Translations under genes and position numbers: made by a program
The notes under the pieces: model-generated
Told to the model about the DNA's origin: nothing
Seen by the model: only the letters and a program-made list of their open reading frames with translations
The model's database searches: none
Source of the DNA: Opitutaceae bacterium
GTDB taxonomy: Bacteria > Verrucomicrobiota > Verrucomicrobiia > Opitutales > Opitutaceae
NCBI GenBank assembly: GCA_024711005.1
Contig: JANJTQ010000223.1
Coordinates: forward strand, 1 to 37,623
Direction: 5' to 3'
DNA length: 37,623 nt
Shown: positions 18,348 through 27,315 of the stretch, piece after piece
Numbering within the stretch: position 1 is the first letter of the stretch
How the letters are laid out: every line of letters begins with the position of its first letter

Positions 18348-20987
18348 TCAAGCCGCCGGCTCGGCCTCTTCCGAAGCCTCCGTGAGCTGCACCAAATCGT
18401 GCAGCGACGAGAAATGCCGACTTAGATCGAAGTCGCCGCCCAAACCGCCCACCACGCGGTTGAACAAATCTTTTTTCGAGGCCTGCAATGCCTGGATGCG
18501 TTCCTCGATCGTGCCGGCCGTAACCATGCGATAGACAAAGACCGTGCTCTTTTGTCCGATGCGGTGCACGCGGTCCACCGCCTGCGCCTCGACCGCGGGA
18601 TTCCACCACGGGTCGAGCAGGAAAACGTAGTCCGCGGCATGCAAGGTGATACCGGTTCCGGCCGCCTTGAGCGAGACGAGCATCACGGCCGCGCCTTCGG
18701 CATTTTGGAACGATTGCACGGGCTTGAGGCGGTCCAGCGTCATGCCGGTGAGTTCGTAACGCGGCAGATCGGGGAAACTCTCCGCCAGCGCCGCGCGCAC
18801 CCGATCGAGCAACATCACGAATTGCGAAAAGATCACGACCTTGTGGCCGCTTCCAATGACCTCGGCGAGTTTCTCGACCAGCAACGTGATCTTGCCGGAA
18901 TCGGACAGCGGGGCCTTGAGCCAAGGCAACATGTCGGGGTCGCAGCAGACCTGGCGCAGACGCGTGAGGAGCGCGAGGAAACCAAAGGATTTTTCGCGCA
19001 TGGCCGCACCGACGTCGTCACCAAGGCGGTTGAGGCCTTCGGAGCAGATCTTCGCGTATTCGGTGCGCTGCACCTCGGTAAGCGGACAATGAAGGTCGAT
19101 CTCAACCTTCTGCGGCAGCTCGGTGGCCACTTCGTTTTTCGTGCGTCGCAGGATGAACGGAGCGAGTTGCGCGCGCAGGCGCTCCAACGTGCCGGAGCGA
19201 TCGGTGTTCAACGCCGCTTCGAAAATCACGCGCGAACCGAGCAGGCCCGGAAGAAGGAAGCGGAAGATCGACCAGAGATCGAGCTGACGATTTTCCAACG
19301 GCGTGCCGGTCAGCACAATGCGGTGACGGGCCCGGACGGCGAAGCACGTCTGCGTGATCTTGGCGTCCGGGTTCTTGATGAACTGGCCTTCGTCGAGGAC
19401 CGCGTAGGAGAACTCGTGCTGGCTCAGCAAGGCTCGGTGCTTGCGAAGCTGCGTGTAGCTCGCGAGCCAGATGACCGAGTCCTTGCGCGACGTGAAATCG
19501 TTGCCCGTCTTGAGCACGTCGACGGTGAGATGCGGATAAAAACGCAAAATCTCCTCGCGCCACACCGGCACCACGCTGGCGGGGCACACGATGAGACTCG
19601 GCCGGTCGTTCTGCGGACGTGACGCGAGCAGCGTGAGCACCTGGAGCGTTTTACCCAAGCCCATCTCGTCCGCGAGAAGCCCGTGGCAACCGACGTCGCA
19701 CAAGTGGTGCAGCCATTCGACCCCGCGACGTTGGTACGGCCGGAGCAATTCGGGCAGCGTCGGCGTGGCCGCGGTCATGGTGAGAACCTTCTGGCGCCAG
19801 GCCTCTAACTCGGGGGAAAGCGTGAGTTTGACGCGGCTGTCGCTGTAGAGGGAAAAAATCAGGTAGGGCGAAAGCTCGCCGGTGGTCCGCGCCTCGGCGG
19901 TCGTGCGATGCCAGGCGCTGATCGAGGCAAGTCGCTCGATCGGCAACGACACGATTCCGATACTCGGAATGATCACCGGGGAGGTGCCCAGTTTCGTGAG
20001 GATGGAAACCTCCTCGTCGGTGAGCAGACGTTCGCCGGCCTTGAAGATCCAGCGCAAGTCCAGCCCCTGCCCTTCGGACTTGCCCTTGCGCGTGGTGGCG
20101 ACGGCCTCGACGGAGATTTCCTTGGTGCCTTGGAGCAACATCAAGGACTGCTCGTCGAGTTCCACCGAGAAAAGTTTTTTCCAGGCCGGCAGCGTTGTGC
20201 GGAGAAAGTTCGGGATCTCGACCACGGAGCCAAGCACGTAGAGTCCGGTTTCCTGGTTGTATGCGAAGTGGGCCTTGCGTGCGTAGGCGGCGAGACCGAT
20301 CAACTTGGCGCGTTCGCTGGAACTGACCGCCGCGTGGCCATGGCCGGCGGCCTGCGCGGCCTGGCCGAGCGCAGGCACGCGCTTCTTGTCGGGGTTCACC
20401 CACTTCGCCTGAAACGTAAGACCGTCGGTCGTGGTGGTGAAAACGAGAATCAACGTGCGTGACGCGGCCCGGGCGGCTGCACCGGCGGGGGTACGACGCG
20501 AGCCGGCCGGAGCGCGCGCGGGTGTTGAGCGGGAGGCGACGGGCGCGGGCGAATGGCCGTTGGTGTGTGCCGCCGCGGATGCGTGCCCCGAGCCGACACC
20601 GTTGCCGTTCGTGGCCGGCATCGGTGACGCAGGGGGAAGGTCGTCGGGGAGCGGAGAGATTTCGTCGGCGACGAGTTCCTCAATTTCGTGCAATCCGGCG
20701 ACTGCCAGCGAATGAGCCAGATCGATGTCCGTGGACGAGGACCGCACGGAAACACCGTCAGCCGTCCACTCGATCACGGCGTATTCGTCCTTCTTGTCGA
20801 TGCGGCGATGAATAATCGCGTCAGAGGCGGTCAACTCAAGTTCGCGCACCTCGCCTTCGCGATAGATGCGGTGCCCTTCTTCCAACTGGGCATCGCTGAA
20901 GTGACGTTCCCAATCGTGTTCGAGTTTACCGAACCAGAATTCAAGGGACTGCGGGGTATAGACTCGTTTCGGGCCGTGCGTTTGCAT
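18348..20987 (-). CDS. SNF2/Swi2-family DNA-dependent ATPase
   Basis: An 879-residue superfamily 2 ATPase expected to translocate on double-stranded DNA and remodel protein-DNA complexes. The N-terminal part resembles the SWIM-associated region of bacterial SNF2 proteins but lacks visible zinc-binding Cys residues. A Pro/Ala/Gly-rich linker (about 115-170) separates it from the rest. ATPase motifs: LLADEMGLGKTLQ (about 436-448), IVCPASVV, LDEGQFIKNP (DEGQ box, about 529), LTGTPLENRQLDLWSI. The C-terminal helicase lobe has KVVIFSQFVMLLD, VSLKAAGTGITLHAADYV, DPWWNPAVEAQAVDR and VHRIGQK. No methylase or other partner gene is nearby, so its process is unknown; repair or transcription support is inferred. 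Confidence 0.93.
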   Translation of the reverse strand: MQTHGPKRVYTPQSLEFWFGKLEHDWERHFSDAQLEEGHRIYREGEVRELELTASDAIIHRRIDKKDEYAVIEWTADGVSVRSSSTDIDLAHSLAVAGLHEIEELVADEISPLPDDLPPASPMPATNGNGVGSGHASAAAHTNGHSPAPVASRSTPARAPAGSRRTPAGAAARAASRTLILVFTTTTDGLTFQAKWVNPDKKRVPALGQAAQAAGHGHAAVSSSERAKLIGLAAYARKAHFAYNQETGLYVLGSVVEIPNFLRTTLPAWKKLFSVELDEQSLMLLQGTKEISVEAVATTRKGKSEGQGLDLRWIFKAGERLLTDEEVSILTKLGTSPVIIPSIGIVSLPIERLASISAWHRTTAEARTTGELSPYLIFSLYSDSRVKLTLSPELEAWRQKVLTMTAATPTLPELLRPYQRRGVEWLHHLCDVGCHGLLADEMGLGKTLQVLTLLASRPQNDRPSLIVCPASVVPVWREEILRFYPHLTVDVLKTGNDFTSRKDSVIWLASYTQLRKHRALLSQHEFSYAVLDEGQFIKNPDAKITQTCFAVRARHRIVLTGTPLENRQLDLWSIFRFLLPGLLGSRVIFEAALNTDRSGTLERLRAQLAPFILRRTKNEVATELPQKVEIDLHCPLTEVQRTEYAKICSEGLNRLGDDVGAAMREKSFGFLALLTRLRQVCCDPDMLPWLKAPLSDSGKITLLVEKLAEVIGSGHKVVIFSQFVMLLDRVRAALAESFPDLPRYELTGMTLDRLKPVQSFQNAEGAAVMLVSLKAAGTGITLHAADYVFLLDPWWNPAVEAQAVDRVHRIGQKSTVFVYRMVTAGTIEERIQALQASKKDLFNRVVGGLGGDFDLSRHFSSLHDLVQLTEASEEAEPAA

Positions 20988-21155
20988 CCAACGTAAAAGG
21001 TCGAACGTAGGATGCGAAAAGGTGCGGGCAACCCTTAATTCACCACGGCGGAAAGTTCGATGAAAAGTGCCGCCGAATCAGTCTGTTGGGCGCAAACACC
21101 AAGAGTGCGAATCATCCGCGTTTACAGCTCCGCCCACCCTGATCGCATCCGCGTT

Positions 21156-22457
21156 TTACCGGCACCCGGCGAGCACTTCGCGCAGCAATGTCAGCGTGCG
21201 ACCCACGGCTCCTTGATTCGCTTGTCGCCAGGTCTGTGCCGCCTCCGCCATGCGGGTGCGCGCCGGGGCGTCGGCCCAGAGCGACAGCACCGCCGCGCGC
21301 AATGCCGCCGCGTCGGCCACCGCCAGCGCCGCGCCCTCCGCACGCATGTCGCGGGAGATCGCTCGGAAGTTCGACATCTCGGAACCAAAGACCACCGGCT
21401 TGCCCAATGCCGCCGCCTCGACCGGCGTCTGACCTTCGTGGTGTGGCGGCAGGCTTTTGCCCACAAACACCAGCTCCGCGAGCTGGGTGAACCGGCGCAA
21501 TTCTCCCGTTGTGTCGCCCACCGCGATGTCCACCGCCACGCCCGCGGACGCCGGTCCGCGTGAACGGAAATGATAGGTCGGTCCGGCGCCTTGCAGCAGC
21601 GCCTCGACCTCCGCACGGCGTTCCGCATGACGCGGCACGATCAGCAACCGCACCGCCCTGCCCTCGGCCTGCAAGGCCTTGAAAATCTCGATCAGCACCG
21701 CCTCTTCGCCCGGCCAGGTGGACGAGCCGAGCAGCACGGGTTCGTCGCCAAATCCAAGCTCGCGACGCAACGCGGTTTTCTCCGCGTCGGAGATCAACGG
21801 GATCGCCACATCGAGTTTGATGTTGCCCGTCGTCACCACGCTGTCCGCGGCAAAACCGATTTCGCGAAAGCGCTCCGCATCGTGCTCCGAGCAGGCGAGC
21901 ACCCGGCTGATACCGCGAAACAACGGACGCGCCAACGCACGCAGTTTCATCATGCGGCGGAAGCTGCGATCGGAGAGCCGGGCGTTGACCGCCAGCACCG
22001 GCACACCACGCGTCTGTGCCTGGCGGATGTGCTCGGGCCAGCGCTCCCCTTCGAGCAGAATCACCAAATCGGGGGAAACCTGTTTCCATGCCCGCCGCGA
22101 AAACAGCCACCAATCGATGGGGAAATAACCAATCCCAATCGTGAGCGCCGCATAACGCTCGCGGGCGAGCGCGTAGCCCGTGCTGGTCGTCGTGGTCAGA
22201 TAAACCTCCACGCCGGGTTCGGCATGCAGCGCCTCCAGGAGTGGTGCAATCGCCAGCATCTCGCCCACGCTCACCGCCTGCAGCCACACACGGCGGACAC
22301 CGGCTCGTTTCGTCGGCAACGTTGGAATCGCCCCGAAGCGTTGCGCAAAGTTTTCCTGGTAACCACCCCGCCGCCGCATCCGAAGCAGATAATACGGCGA
22401 GGCCAGCAACATCGCCGGCGGAAATAAAAACCGATAGAGCCAGATCATCGTGTCCAC
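21156..22457 (-). CDS. waaA: WaaA (KdtA), Kdo transferase
   Basis: Inner-membrane-anchored glycosyltransferase that adds Kdo to lipid A precursor, so the cell makes LPS. The 433-residue protein has an N-terminal membrane anchor (MIWLYRFLFPPAMLLASPYYLL), VWLQAVSVGEMLA, TTTTSTGYALARE and the acceptor-side LLEGERWPEHIRQA, where many homologues have ETELWPN. The C-terminal GT-B half has TGNIKLDV, LLGSSTWPGEEAVL, VDIAVGDTTGELRRF, VGKSLPPHHEGQTPVEAAALG and VFGSEMSNF. The start is GTG at 22457, directly after the exosortase stop (TGAGTG), so the two are probably translated together. ATG 22448 is an alternative. Confidence 0.94.
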   Translation of the reverse strand: MDTMIWLYRFLFPPAMLLASPYYLLRMRRRGGYQENFAQRFGAIPTLPTKRAGVRRVWLQAVSVGEMLAIAPLLEALHAEPGVEVYLTTTTSTGYALARERYAALTIGIGYFPIDWWLFSRRAWKQVSPDLVILLEGERWPEHIRQAQTRGVPVLAVNARLSDRSFRRMMKLRALARPLFRGISRVLACSEHDAERFREIGFAADSVVTTGNIKLDVAIPLISDAEKTALRRELGFGDEPVLLGSSTWPGEEAVLIEIFKALQAEGRAVRLLIVPRHAERRAEVEALLQGAGPTYHFRSRGPASAGVAVDIAVGDTTGELRRFTQLAELVFVGKSLPPHHEGQTPVEAAALGKPVVFGSEMSNFRAISRDMRAEGAALAVADAAALRAAVLSLWADAPARTRMAEAAQTWRQANQGAVGRTLTLLREVLAGCR

Positions 22458-23501
22458 TCAGGAGGCGTTGCCCCGCGCCGGCGCGTCCGCCGGAGACTCG
22501 CTGTCATCGCCATCGTTGTCACCCGAGACGAACGTCAAATTAAACAGGGGAAGCATGCACAATAGTCCGATCACCGTCAGGCCCAGCACCGCGTACCCCG
22601 CGATGTCGTGCACCTTGCCTTCGATCGCCTCGGGGCCGTAATTATACGCCCAAGCGGTCAAAAACAGGCTGCGTATAAGGTTCGTGAAAAAGGCAAAGCC
22701 GATCGCCGATACAACCAGCCCGATCTTCTTCCAAAGCTTGTCGAGGAACACCGCCGCGAGAAATGACCCTGCGAACAGACAGGCCGTAAACGAACGAATG
22801 CCCGAACACGCCTCGGCCACGCCGACTTCGCCCGTGGGCAAAACGAGGACGTTGCCCCGCTGCTCGATCTGCATTCCCAGGATGTCGAATACGAAAAACA
22901 CGACCGACGCCACGCGGTTGAGCATGAAGAGGCTGAGGTTGTTCTCGATGACCGACACCATTGGCGCCGACACCAGCCAGACAAGCGCGGGAAAAAGAAA
23001 CAACGACACAAGCCTCACGCGCGCATCCTCGAACAGCCCGACTTCTCCCGGAGCCGCGGTGCGGTCGAGCATGGAGGGTTCGGGCGTGTTGAGAAACAGC
23101 AACGGAAGCACCAGTACACCGGTCCCAAGCGACAAGGCCAGCGTGCCAGGATACGAGGCGCCCGCTCCCGCGCGGTAGAGCGCACCTATCAAGAAGAGCA
23201 ACGCGCCGCCGACCATCGCCGCGTACGCCAGAATTCCCAGCGTCCATCGCGCTCCGCCGGTCGCACGCGGACTGTCCGGAGCAGCGCAGGTTCGCAACGC
23301 CGCAAGAATCCGCGGCCAACGGTCATAGACCACGAACCCCACGAACGCCGGCACCAGCCAACCGAATCCGTAATCCTCCTTGGTGCTCCACCAATGAGAC
23401 TGATCCCATGCCACGAACCCCATAAACGCGGCGCCAAGCAGCAATGCGGTCAAAAAGGGGGCGGACACGGCGGCGGTCCATTGTTTCCAAAAGCTCATCA
23501 T
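22458..23501 (-). CDS. Exosortase/archaeosortase family protein
   Basis: Polytopic membrane protein of 347 residues with about eight hydrophobic segments. It carries the exosortase catalytic triad in its usual setting: Cys232 in AEACSGIRSF, Arg277 in NLIRSLFL and His298 in HDIAGYAVL. Exosortases process proteins with a C-terminal PEP-CTERM-type signal, normally linked to exopolysaccharide production. I chose ATG 23501, which overlaps the stop of the upstream DUF2238 gene (ATGA); the longer frame upstream is a shadow of that gene. The tail after residue 325 is acidic and cytosolic-looking. No PEP-CTERM substrate, EpsI or polysaccharide polymerase gene is seen here, so the exosortase subtype is not assigned. 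Confidence 0.9.
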   Translation of the reverse strand: MMSFWKQWTAAVSAPFLTALLLGAAFMGFVAWDQSHWWSTKEDYGFGWLVPAFVGFVVYDRWPRILAALRTCAAPDSPRATGGARWTLGILAYAAMVGGALLFLIGALYRAGAGASYPGTLALSLGTGVLVLPLLFLNTPEPSMLDRTAAPGEVGLFEDARVRLVSLFLFPALVWLVSAPMVSVIENNLSLFMLNRVASVVFFVFDILGMQIEQRGNVLVLPTGEVGVAEACSGIRSFTACLFAGSFLAAVFLDKLWKKIGLVVSAIGFAFFTNLIRSLFLTAWAYNYGPEAIEGKVHDIAGYAVLGLTVIGLLCMLPLFNLTFVSGDNDGDDSESPADAPARGNAS

Positions 23502-24160
23502 GGGGAACGTTCGAATTGTCCGATACCGCTGCGCCCGGCCAGCACTTTCGCAAGCGAACGGTCGTGAATCCGGGACAGCGCCACGAGCGCACAAATGGCT
23601 CCGATTAATGCAAGCGCCATGTCCGACTGCGTATCCCACGCATAGCCTTGGGTCCCGAGAAAACTCTCCGCCGCTTCGCCGCTCATTTCGGCGACGGCCC
23701 ATTCGACCAATTCGTAGAACGCACTGAATGCGAGACACACGCTCACGATGACAAATCCCAGCCAGCGGCTCGTCCGGCCATCGCCGCGATCACCCAGCGG
23801 CGAGGTGCGCAGCAAAATCTCCCGCGTAAGAATCGCCGGAACGAAGCCCTGAACAAAATGACCGACCTTGTCGTAGTTGTTGCGCGTTCCTCCGGTGAGA
23901 CCACTCAGCCAGTCAAAGGCCGGAACACGCGCATACGTGTAATGCGCTCCCACGAGCAGCACCACGCAATGCACCCCAGCCAGCACGAGCAGCAACGTGG
24001 ACAGCGGAAATCGCTTCCGCAGCCCGACGATCAATCCGGCGGCGATCACCACAGGCCCCGCCTCCAGCCACCAGGTAAGCCGGTCAAAAGGCGCGACCCA
24101 TGACCACACGACCACCGGCGCCAGCAGCGCAAAAAACCACAGGAGTCGGCGGTCGTTCAT
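23498..24160 (-). CDS. DUF2238 (YjdF-like) inner membrane protein
   Basis: A 220-residue membrane protein with about six hydrophobic segments. It matches the DUF2238/YjdF family through NNYDKVGHFVQGFVPAILTR, REILLRTSPLGD, VCLAFSAFYELVEWAVAE, FLGTQGYAWDTQSDMALAL and the C-terminal SRIHDRSLAKVL. The function is not established; conserved His, Asp and Glu residues in the membrane suggest a binding or catalytic role. It overlaps the exosortase start by 4 bases (ATGA), so the two are translationally coupled and then followed by waaA. Confidence 0.87.
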   Translation of the reverse strand: MNDRRLLWFFALLAPVVVWSWVAPFDRLTWWLEAGPVVIAAGLIVGLRKRFPLSTLLLVLAGVHCVVLLVGAHYTYARVPAFDWLSGLTGGTRNNYDKVGHFVQGFVPAILTREILLRTSPLGDRGDGRTSRWLGFVIVSVCLAFSAFYELVEWAVAEMSGEAAESFLGTQGYAWDTQSDMALALIGAICALVALSRIHDRSLAKVLAGRSGIGQFERSP

Positions 24161-24251
24161 ATAGAGATCAATGGATCAGCGGCCGATGCCCGAGGCGGCA
24201 CAAGCGTCACGCCAGGCGACGGCCCTGTTTCGATCCCCGGGCGGATGCTCA

Positions 24252-25577
24252 TCACACCGCGGTGAACACCAACGAGCAGTTGGTCCCGCCAAAGCCGAAG
24301 CTGTTGGCGAGCGCCGCGCGCACGGTCTTCTTTACCGCGACATTGGGAGTGACGTTGATGCCGAGTTCGGCGATGGCCGGGTCGAGATTGTCGAGGTTGA
24401 TGGTCGGAGGAACCAGGCCCTCCTGAATAGCCTTCACCGCGGCAAACGCGCCCATCGCACCCGCGCCGCCCAGCAGGTGGCCGGTCATCGACTTGACGCC
24501 GCTCACGTGAAGCGTGGCTCTGTTCTCCGCGAACACCGTCGCGATGGCGATCGACTCCTCGCCGTCGCCGCCGGGCGTCGAAGTGGCGTGTGCCGACACG
24601 TAATCGATCGCGCTCGCGGGCAGTTCCGCCGAGGCGAGCGCCGCGAGCATCGAGCGCTGCGACCCCTCCGCGCCGGGAGCGAGCGAGGACAGGTGGTAGG
24701 CGTCGGCCGACGCGCCGTAACCGCGCAACTCGGCGTAGATACGCGCGCCGCGTTTCACCGCGTGTTCATATTCCTCCAGCACAAACACCACCGCGCCCTC
24801 CGAGAGCACGAAGCCGTCGCGGTCCTTGTCGTAGGGACGCGAGGCTTTTTCCGGCGCGTCGTTGCGAGTCGAGAGCGCGCGCATCTGCGCAAAGGCGCCC
24901 ACCACCAACGGCGTGGTCGCCGCCTCCGTGCCACCCGCGATCATCACCTCGACATCGCCACGAGCGATGGCCGCCGCCGCCTCGCCGAGCGCATGCCCGC
25001 TCGTCGCGCAGGCCGATGAGACGGACATGTTGGGTCCGCGAAAATCGAGCAGCAGGCTCACCTGGCCGGCGAGCAGATTGGGAGCGACTTGAATAATGTA
25101 GAATGGCGAGATCTTCCGAAAACCGCCGGCTTTAAACGTGTCATGCATGGCCTCGACTTCGGGCAACCCGCCCATGCCGACACCGAGGGTGACGCCCATG
25201 CGCTCGGGTCGTATTGATGCACGGTTCGCATCAAGACCCGAGTCGGCATACGCCTCGACCGCCGCCGCTGCGCCCAGATGGGTGAAGCGACCGAACTTCT
25301 TCGCGTCCTTCGGCGAAAACACCGCGGTCAACGGCTCGCCGTCCGGCCCCCGCGGATGCAGTGGCGTTGTCAACGGGCGCGTCGGTTCGAAGCCTTTGAC
25401 CTCACCGCTGATTTGGGCGGTGCAACCCGTGGCATCAAAGCGCGTGAGCGGCCCGATGCCCGAACGACCGGCCGCCAAGCCGGCCCAAGTGTCGGTTGCG
25501 TTCAAGCCCAGCGGGGTGACCGCACCGAGCCCGGTGACGACGACGCGACGACGAACAGAAGGTTTAAAGGAATGCAT
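24252..25577 (-). CDS. fabF: FabF-type 3-oxoacyl-ACP synthase II
   Basis: Condensing enzyme that elongates acyl-ACP with malonyl-ACP in fatty acid synthesis. The 441 residues are slightly longer than standard FabF (about 412). Motifs: VVVTGLGAVTPLGLNATDTW at the N-terminus, nucleophile Cys190 in SVSSACATSGHALGEA, the first catalytic His in VSAHATSTPGGDGEE, the second in VKSMTGHLLGGAGA, and ALANSFGFGGTNCSLVF at the C-terminus. The extra length is largely an insertion near residues 66-88 (LTTPLHPRGPDGEPLTAVFS). No acpP or fabD lies beside it, so it may be a second copy or serve a special lipid; a polyketide-type role is less likely. Confidence 0.92.
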   Translation of the reverse strand: MHSFKPSVRRRVVVTGLGAVTPLGLNATDTWAGLAAGRSGIGPLTRFDATGCTAQISGEVKGFEPTRPLTTPLHPRGPDGEPLTAVFSPKDAKKFGRFTHLGAAAAVEAYADSGLDANRASIRPERMGVTLGVGMGGLPEVEAMHDTFKAGGFRKISPFYIIQVAPNLLAGQVSLLLDFRGPNMSVSSACATSGHALGEAAAAIARGDVEVMIAGGTEAATTPLVVGAFAQMRALSTRNDAPEKASRPYDKDRDGFVLSEGAVVFVLEEYEHAVKRGARIYAELRGYGASADAYHLSSLAPGAEGSQRSMLAALASAELPASAIDYVSAHATSTPGGDGEESIAIATVFAENRATLHVSGVKSMTGHLLGGAGAMGAFAAVKAIQEGLVPPTINLDNLDPAIAELGINVTPNVAVKKTVRAALANSFGFGGTNCSLVFTAV

Positions 25578-25718
25578 GTATATAGGTATAAACCCGATTA
25601 ATCGCCGGACAAATCCACGCCGACAATTTCAAATTCTCCGCAAACCTCAGGCAACACGTCCACAGGGGGGCTTTGACTTTGGCGCGGGCGGAACTTTACC
25701 TACCCGTCCTTTTTACTG

Positions 25719-26216
25719 ATGTCTCAGCTCCACCCTTACTGGCGCATGGAATATATCGAGGCGCCGCGCATGCCCGATTTCAAGCGGCCCTTCGCCGAAT
25801 TACCCGCCTTGGGCGATGATCGCACCGCCCTGATCGTTCATCGCAGTGCCCTCTCCTACTTGATGCTCAACCGGTTTCCCTACAATCCCGGCCACCTACT
25901 CGCGATTCCCTTTCGCGAGATCACCGACATCGAGGAACTCACCCCCGCCGAAAGCGCCGATCTTTTTTCCATCATGACGTTTGCGAAAAAGATTCTCGGC
26001 ACCGCCCTCAAGCCCGACGGGTTTAATCTCGGCTTTAACCTCGGCTCGGCCTCCGGCGGCAGCATCCCGCATCTGCACGGCCACATCGTGCCGCGCTGGA
26101 ATGGCGACAATAACTTCATGCCCGTCCTCGGCCAGACTCGCATCCTTCCCCAAGCCTTGGACTCGACGTGGGAGCGGCTCACCGCTGCCGCGGCTGAAAT
26201 GGCCAATGCCCGATGA
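25719..26216 (+). CDS. HIT family hydrolase (Ap4A phosphorylase-like)
   Basis: A 165-residue histidine-triad protein likely to hydrolyse or phosphorolyse dinucleotide polyphosphates or similar AMP conjugates. The family core is clear: LMLNRFPYNPGHLLAIPFRE, then GFNLGFNLGSASGGSIPHLHGHIVPRW with the HxHxH triad near residues 118-122. The start ATG is at 25719. A TTGACT at 25673 with TTTACC 16 bases downstream is a weak promoter candidate. The last three codons and the stop (TGA 26214-26216) fall inside an inverted copy of the CATTGGTC repeat, so the native C-terminus may have been replaced. Confidence 0.94.
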   Translation: MSQLHPYWRMEYIEAPRMPDFKRPFAELPALGDDRTALIVHRSALSYLMLNRFPYNPGHLLAIPFREITDIEELTPAESADLFSIMTFAKKILGTALKPDGFNLGFNLGSASGGSIPHLHGHIVPRWNGDNNFMPVLGQTRILPQALDSTWERLTAAAAEMANAR

Positions 26217-26307
26217 CCAACTCCCAATGAAGAATTCCCCGACCTTCATGCCGACTCCGCGCCACCGCTCTTCGCCATTGAACATTGGTCATTGGTCATT
26301 GGTCATT
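26203..26307. repeat. Inverted pair of CATTGGTC-family repeats between the HIT gene and phoH
   Basis: The right copy (26276-26307) reads CATTGAACATTGG and then three steps of TCATTGG or TCATT. The left copy (26203-26229) is the same word family on the opposite strand (ATTGGGAGTTGGTCATCGGG, then CATTGG). They face each other across 46 bp and could form a hairpin. The left copy holds the HIT stop codon; the right copy ends 12 bases before the phoH ATG, with TAAGGAG between them as the phoH ribosome site. Confidence 0.75.
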
Positions 26308-26319
26308 TCCTAAGGAGCC

Positions 26320-27309
26320 ATGGCGACCAAGACCCTCCACTTCCCCTCCGCGCGCCATCTCCACCAGCTCTACGCCGGTCGCGAGGACAACCTTGCGTTC
26401 ATCGAGAAACACCTCGGCGTAAGCCTTGTGAGCCGCGACGACTGGCTTCAAATCGACGGTCCCGAGGCGGCCATCGCCCAAACCGAATCGCTCCTCGGTT
26501 TCCTCAACGAAGCCCGCACGCAAGGCGTTCAGATTCGCACGACGGATCTCACCCGGTTCACCGAGATGATCGCACGCGGCGAGGCCGATCATCTCCGCGA
26601 ACTCTTCGGCAAGCCCCTCGTGGTCGCCACCAATCGCAAGACCATCGTCCCCAAGACGCTCGGCCAGAAGCTTTACCTTCAGTCGATTCAGACCCATCCG
26701 CTCGTCTTCGGCATCGGCCCCGCCGGCACCGGCAAGACCTATCTTGCGATGGCCGCCGCCGTCTCCGCCCTCCTCAAAAACCAGGTCCAGCGCATCATCC
26801 TCACCCGCCCCGCCGTCGAGGCCGGCGAGGCCCTCGGTTTTCTCCCCGGCGATCTCAACGAAAAGATTCTCCCTTATTTGCGGCCGCTCTACGACGCGAT
26901 GCACGACATGCTCGACGCCGAGGACGTTGCCCGCCTCACCGAAAAAACCGTGATCGAGATCGCCCCGCTCGCCTACATGCGCGGCCGCACACTCTCCAAC
27001 TCCTTTATCATTCTGGACGAGGCGCAAAACACCACGCCCGAGCAGATGATGATGTTCCTCACCCGCCTCGGCGAAGAGTCCCGCATGGTGGTCACCGGCG
27101 ACATCACCCAGATCGACCTGCCGCGCGCGAAACAATCCGGACTGCTCGAGGTCCAACGCATCCTCCGCGACGTCCCGGGCGTTGAGTTCCATCAATTTAG
27201 CGGCGCCGATGTCGTGCGCCACCCGCTCGTCTCGAAAATCATCGAGGCTTACGAGCGCTACAAAAACCCCATCGCGACCGCCGAGGGCGACCGCGACGAA
27301 ACCCGCTAA
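26320..27309 (+). CDS. phoH: PhoH family ATPase
   Basis: Cytosolic RecA-like ATPase of the PhoH group, thought to act in RNA metabolism. The 329-residue protein has an N-terminal KH-like region (residues 1 to about 110). Walker A is GPAGTGKTYLA (about 133-143), followed by LTRPAVEAGEALGFLPGDL, Walker B with ILDEAQNTTPEQMMMF, and MVVTGDITQIDLPRAKQSGL. A good Shine-Dalgarno sequence (TAAGGAG) sits 5 bases before the ATG. It leads the cluster phoH - 7TM-HD - ybeY - recO, an order widely conserved in bacteria. Confidence 0.96.
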   Translation: MATKTLHFPSARHLHQLYAGREDNLAFIEKHLGVSLVSRDDWLQIDGPEAAIAQTESLLGFLNEARTQGVQIRTTDLTRFTEMIARGEADHLRELFGKPLVVATNRKTIVPKTLGQKLYLQSIQTHPLVFGIGPAGTGKTYLAMAAAVSALLKNQVQRIILTRPAVEAGEALGFLPGDLNEKILPYLRPLYDAMHDMLDAEDVARLTEKTVIEIAPLAYMRGRTLSNSFIILDEAQNTTPEQMMMFLTRLGEESRMVVTGDITQIDLPRAKQSGLLEVQRILRDVPGVEFHQFSGADVVRHPLVSKIIEAYERYKNPIATAEGDRDETR

Positions 27310-27315
27310 AACGAG

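Noticed and set aside
18348-20987. DISARM-like or other defence-system helicase
   Set aside because: No methylase, nuclease or other defence gene adjoins it; it sits among core genes.
26203-26307. CRISPR array
   Set aside because: Repeats are 7-10 bases with drift, have no unique spacers of constant length and no cas genes are present.
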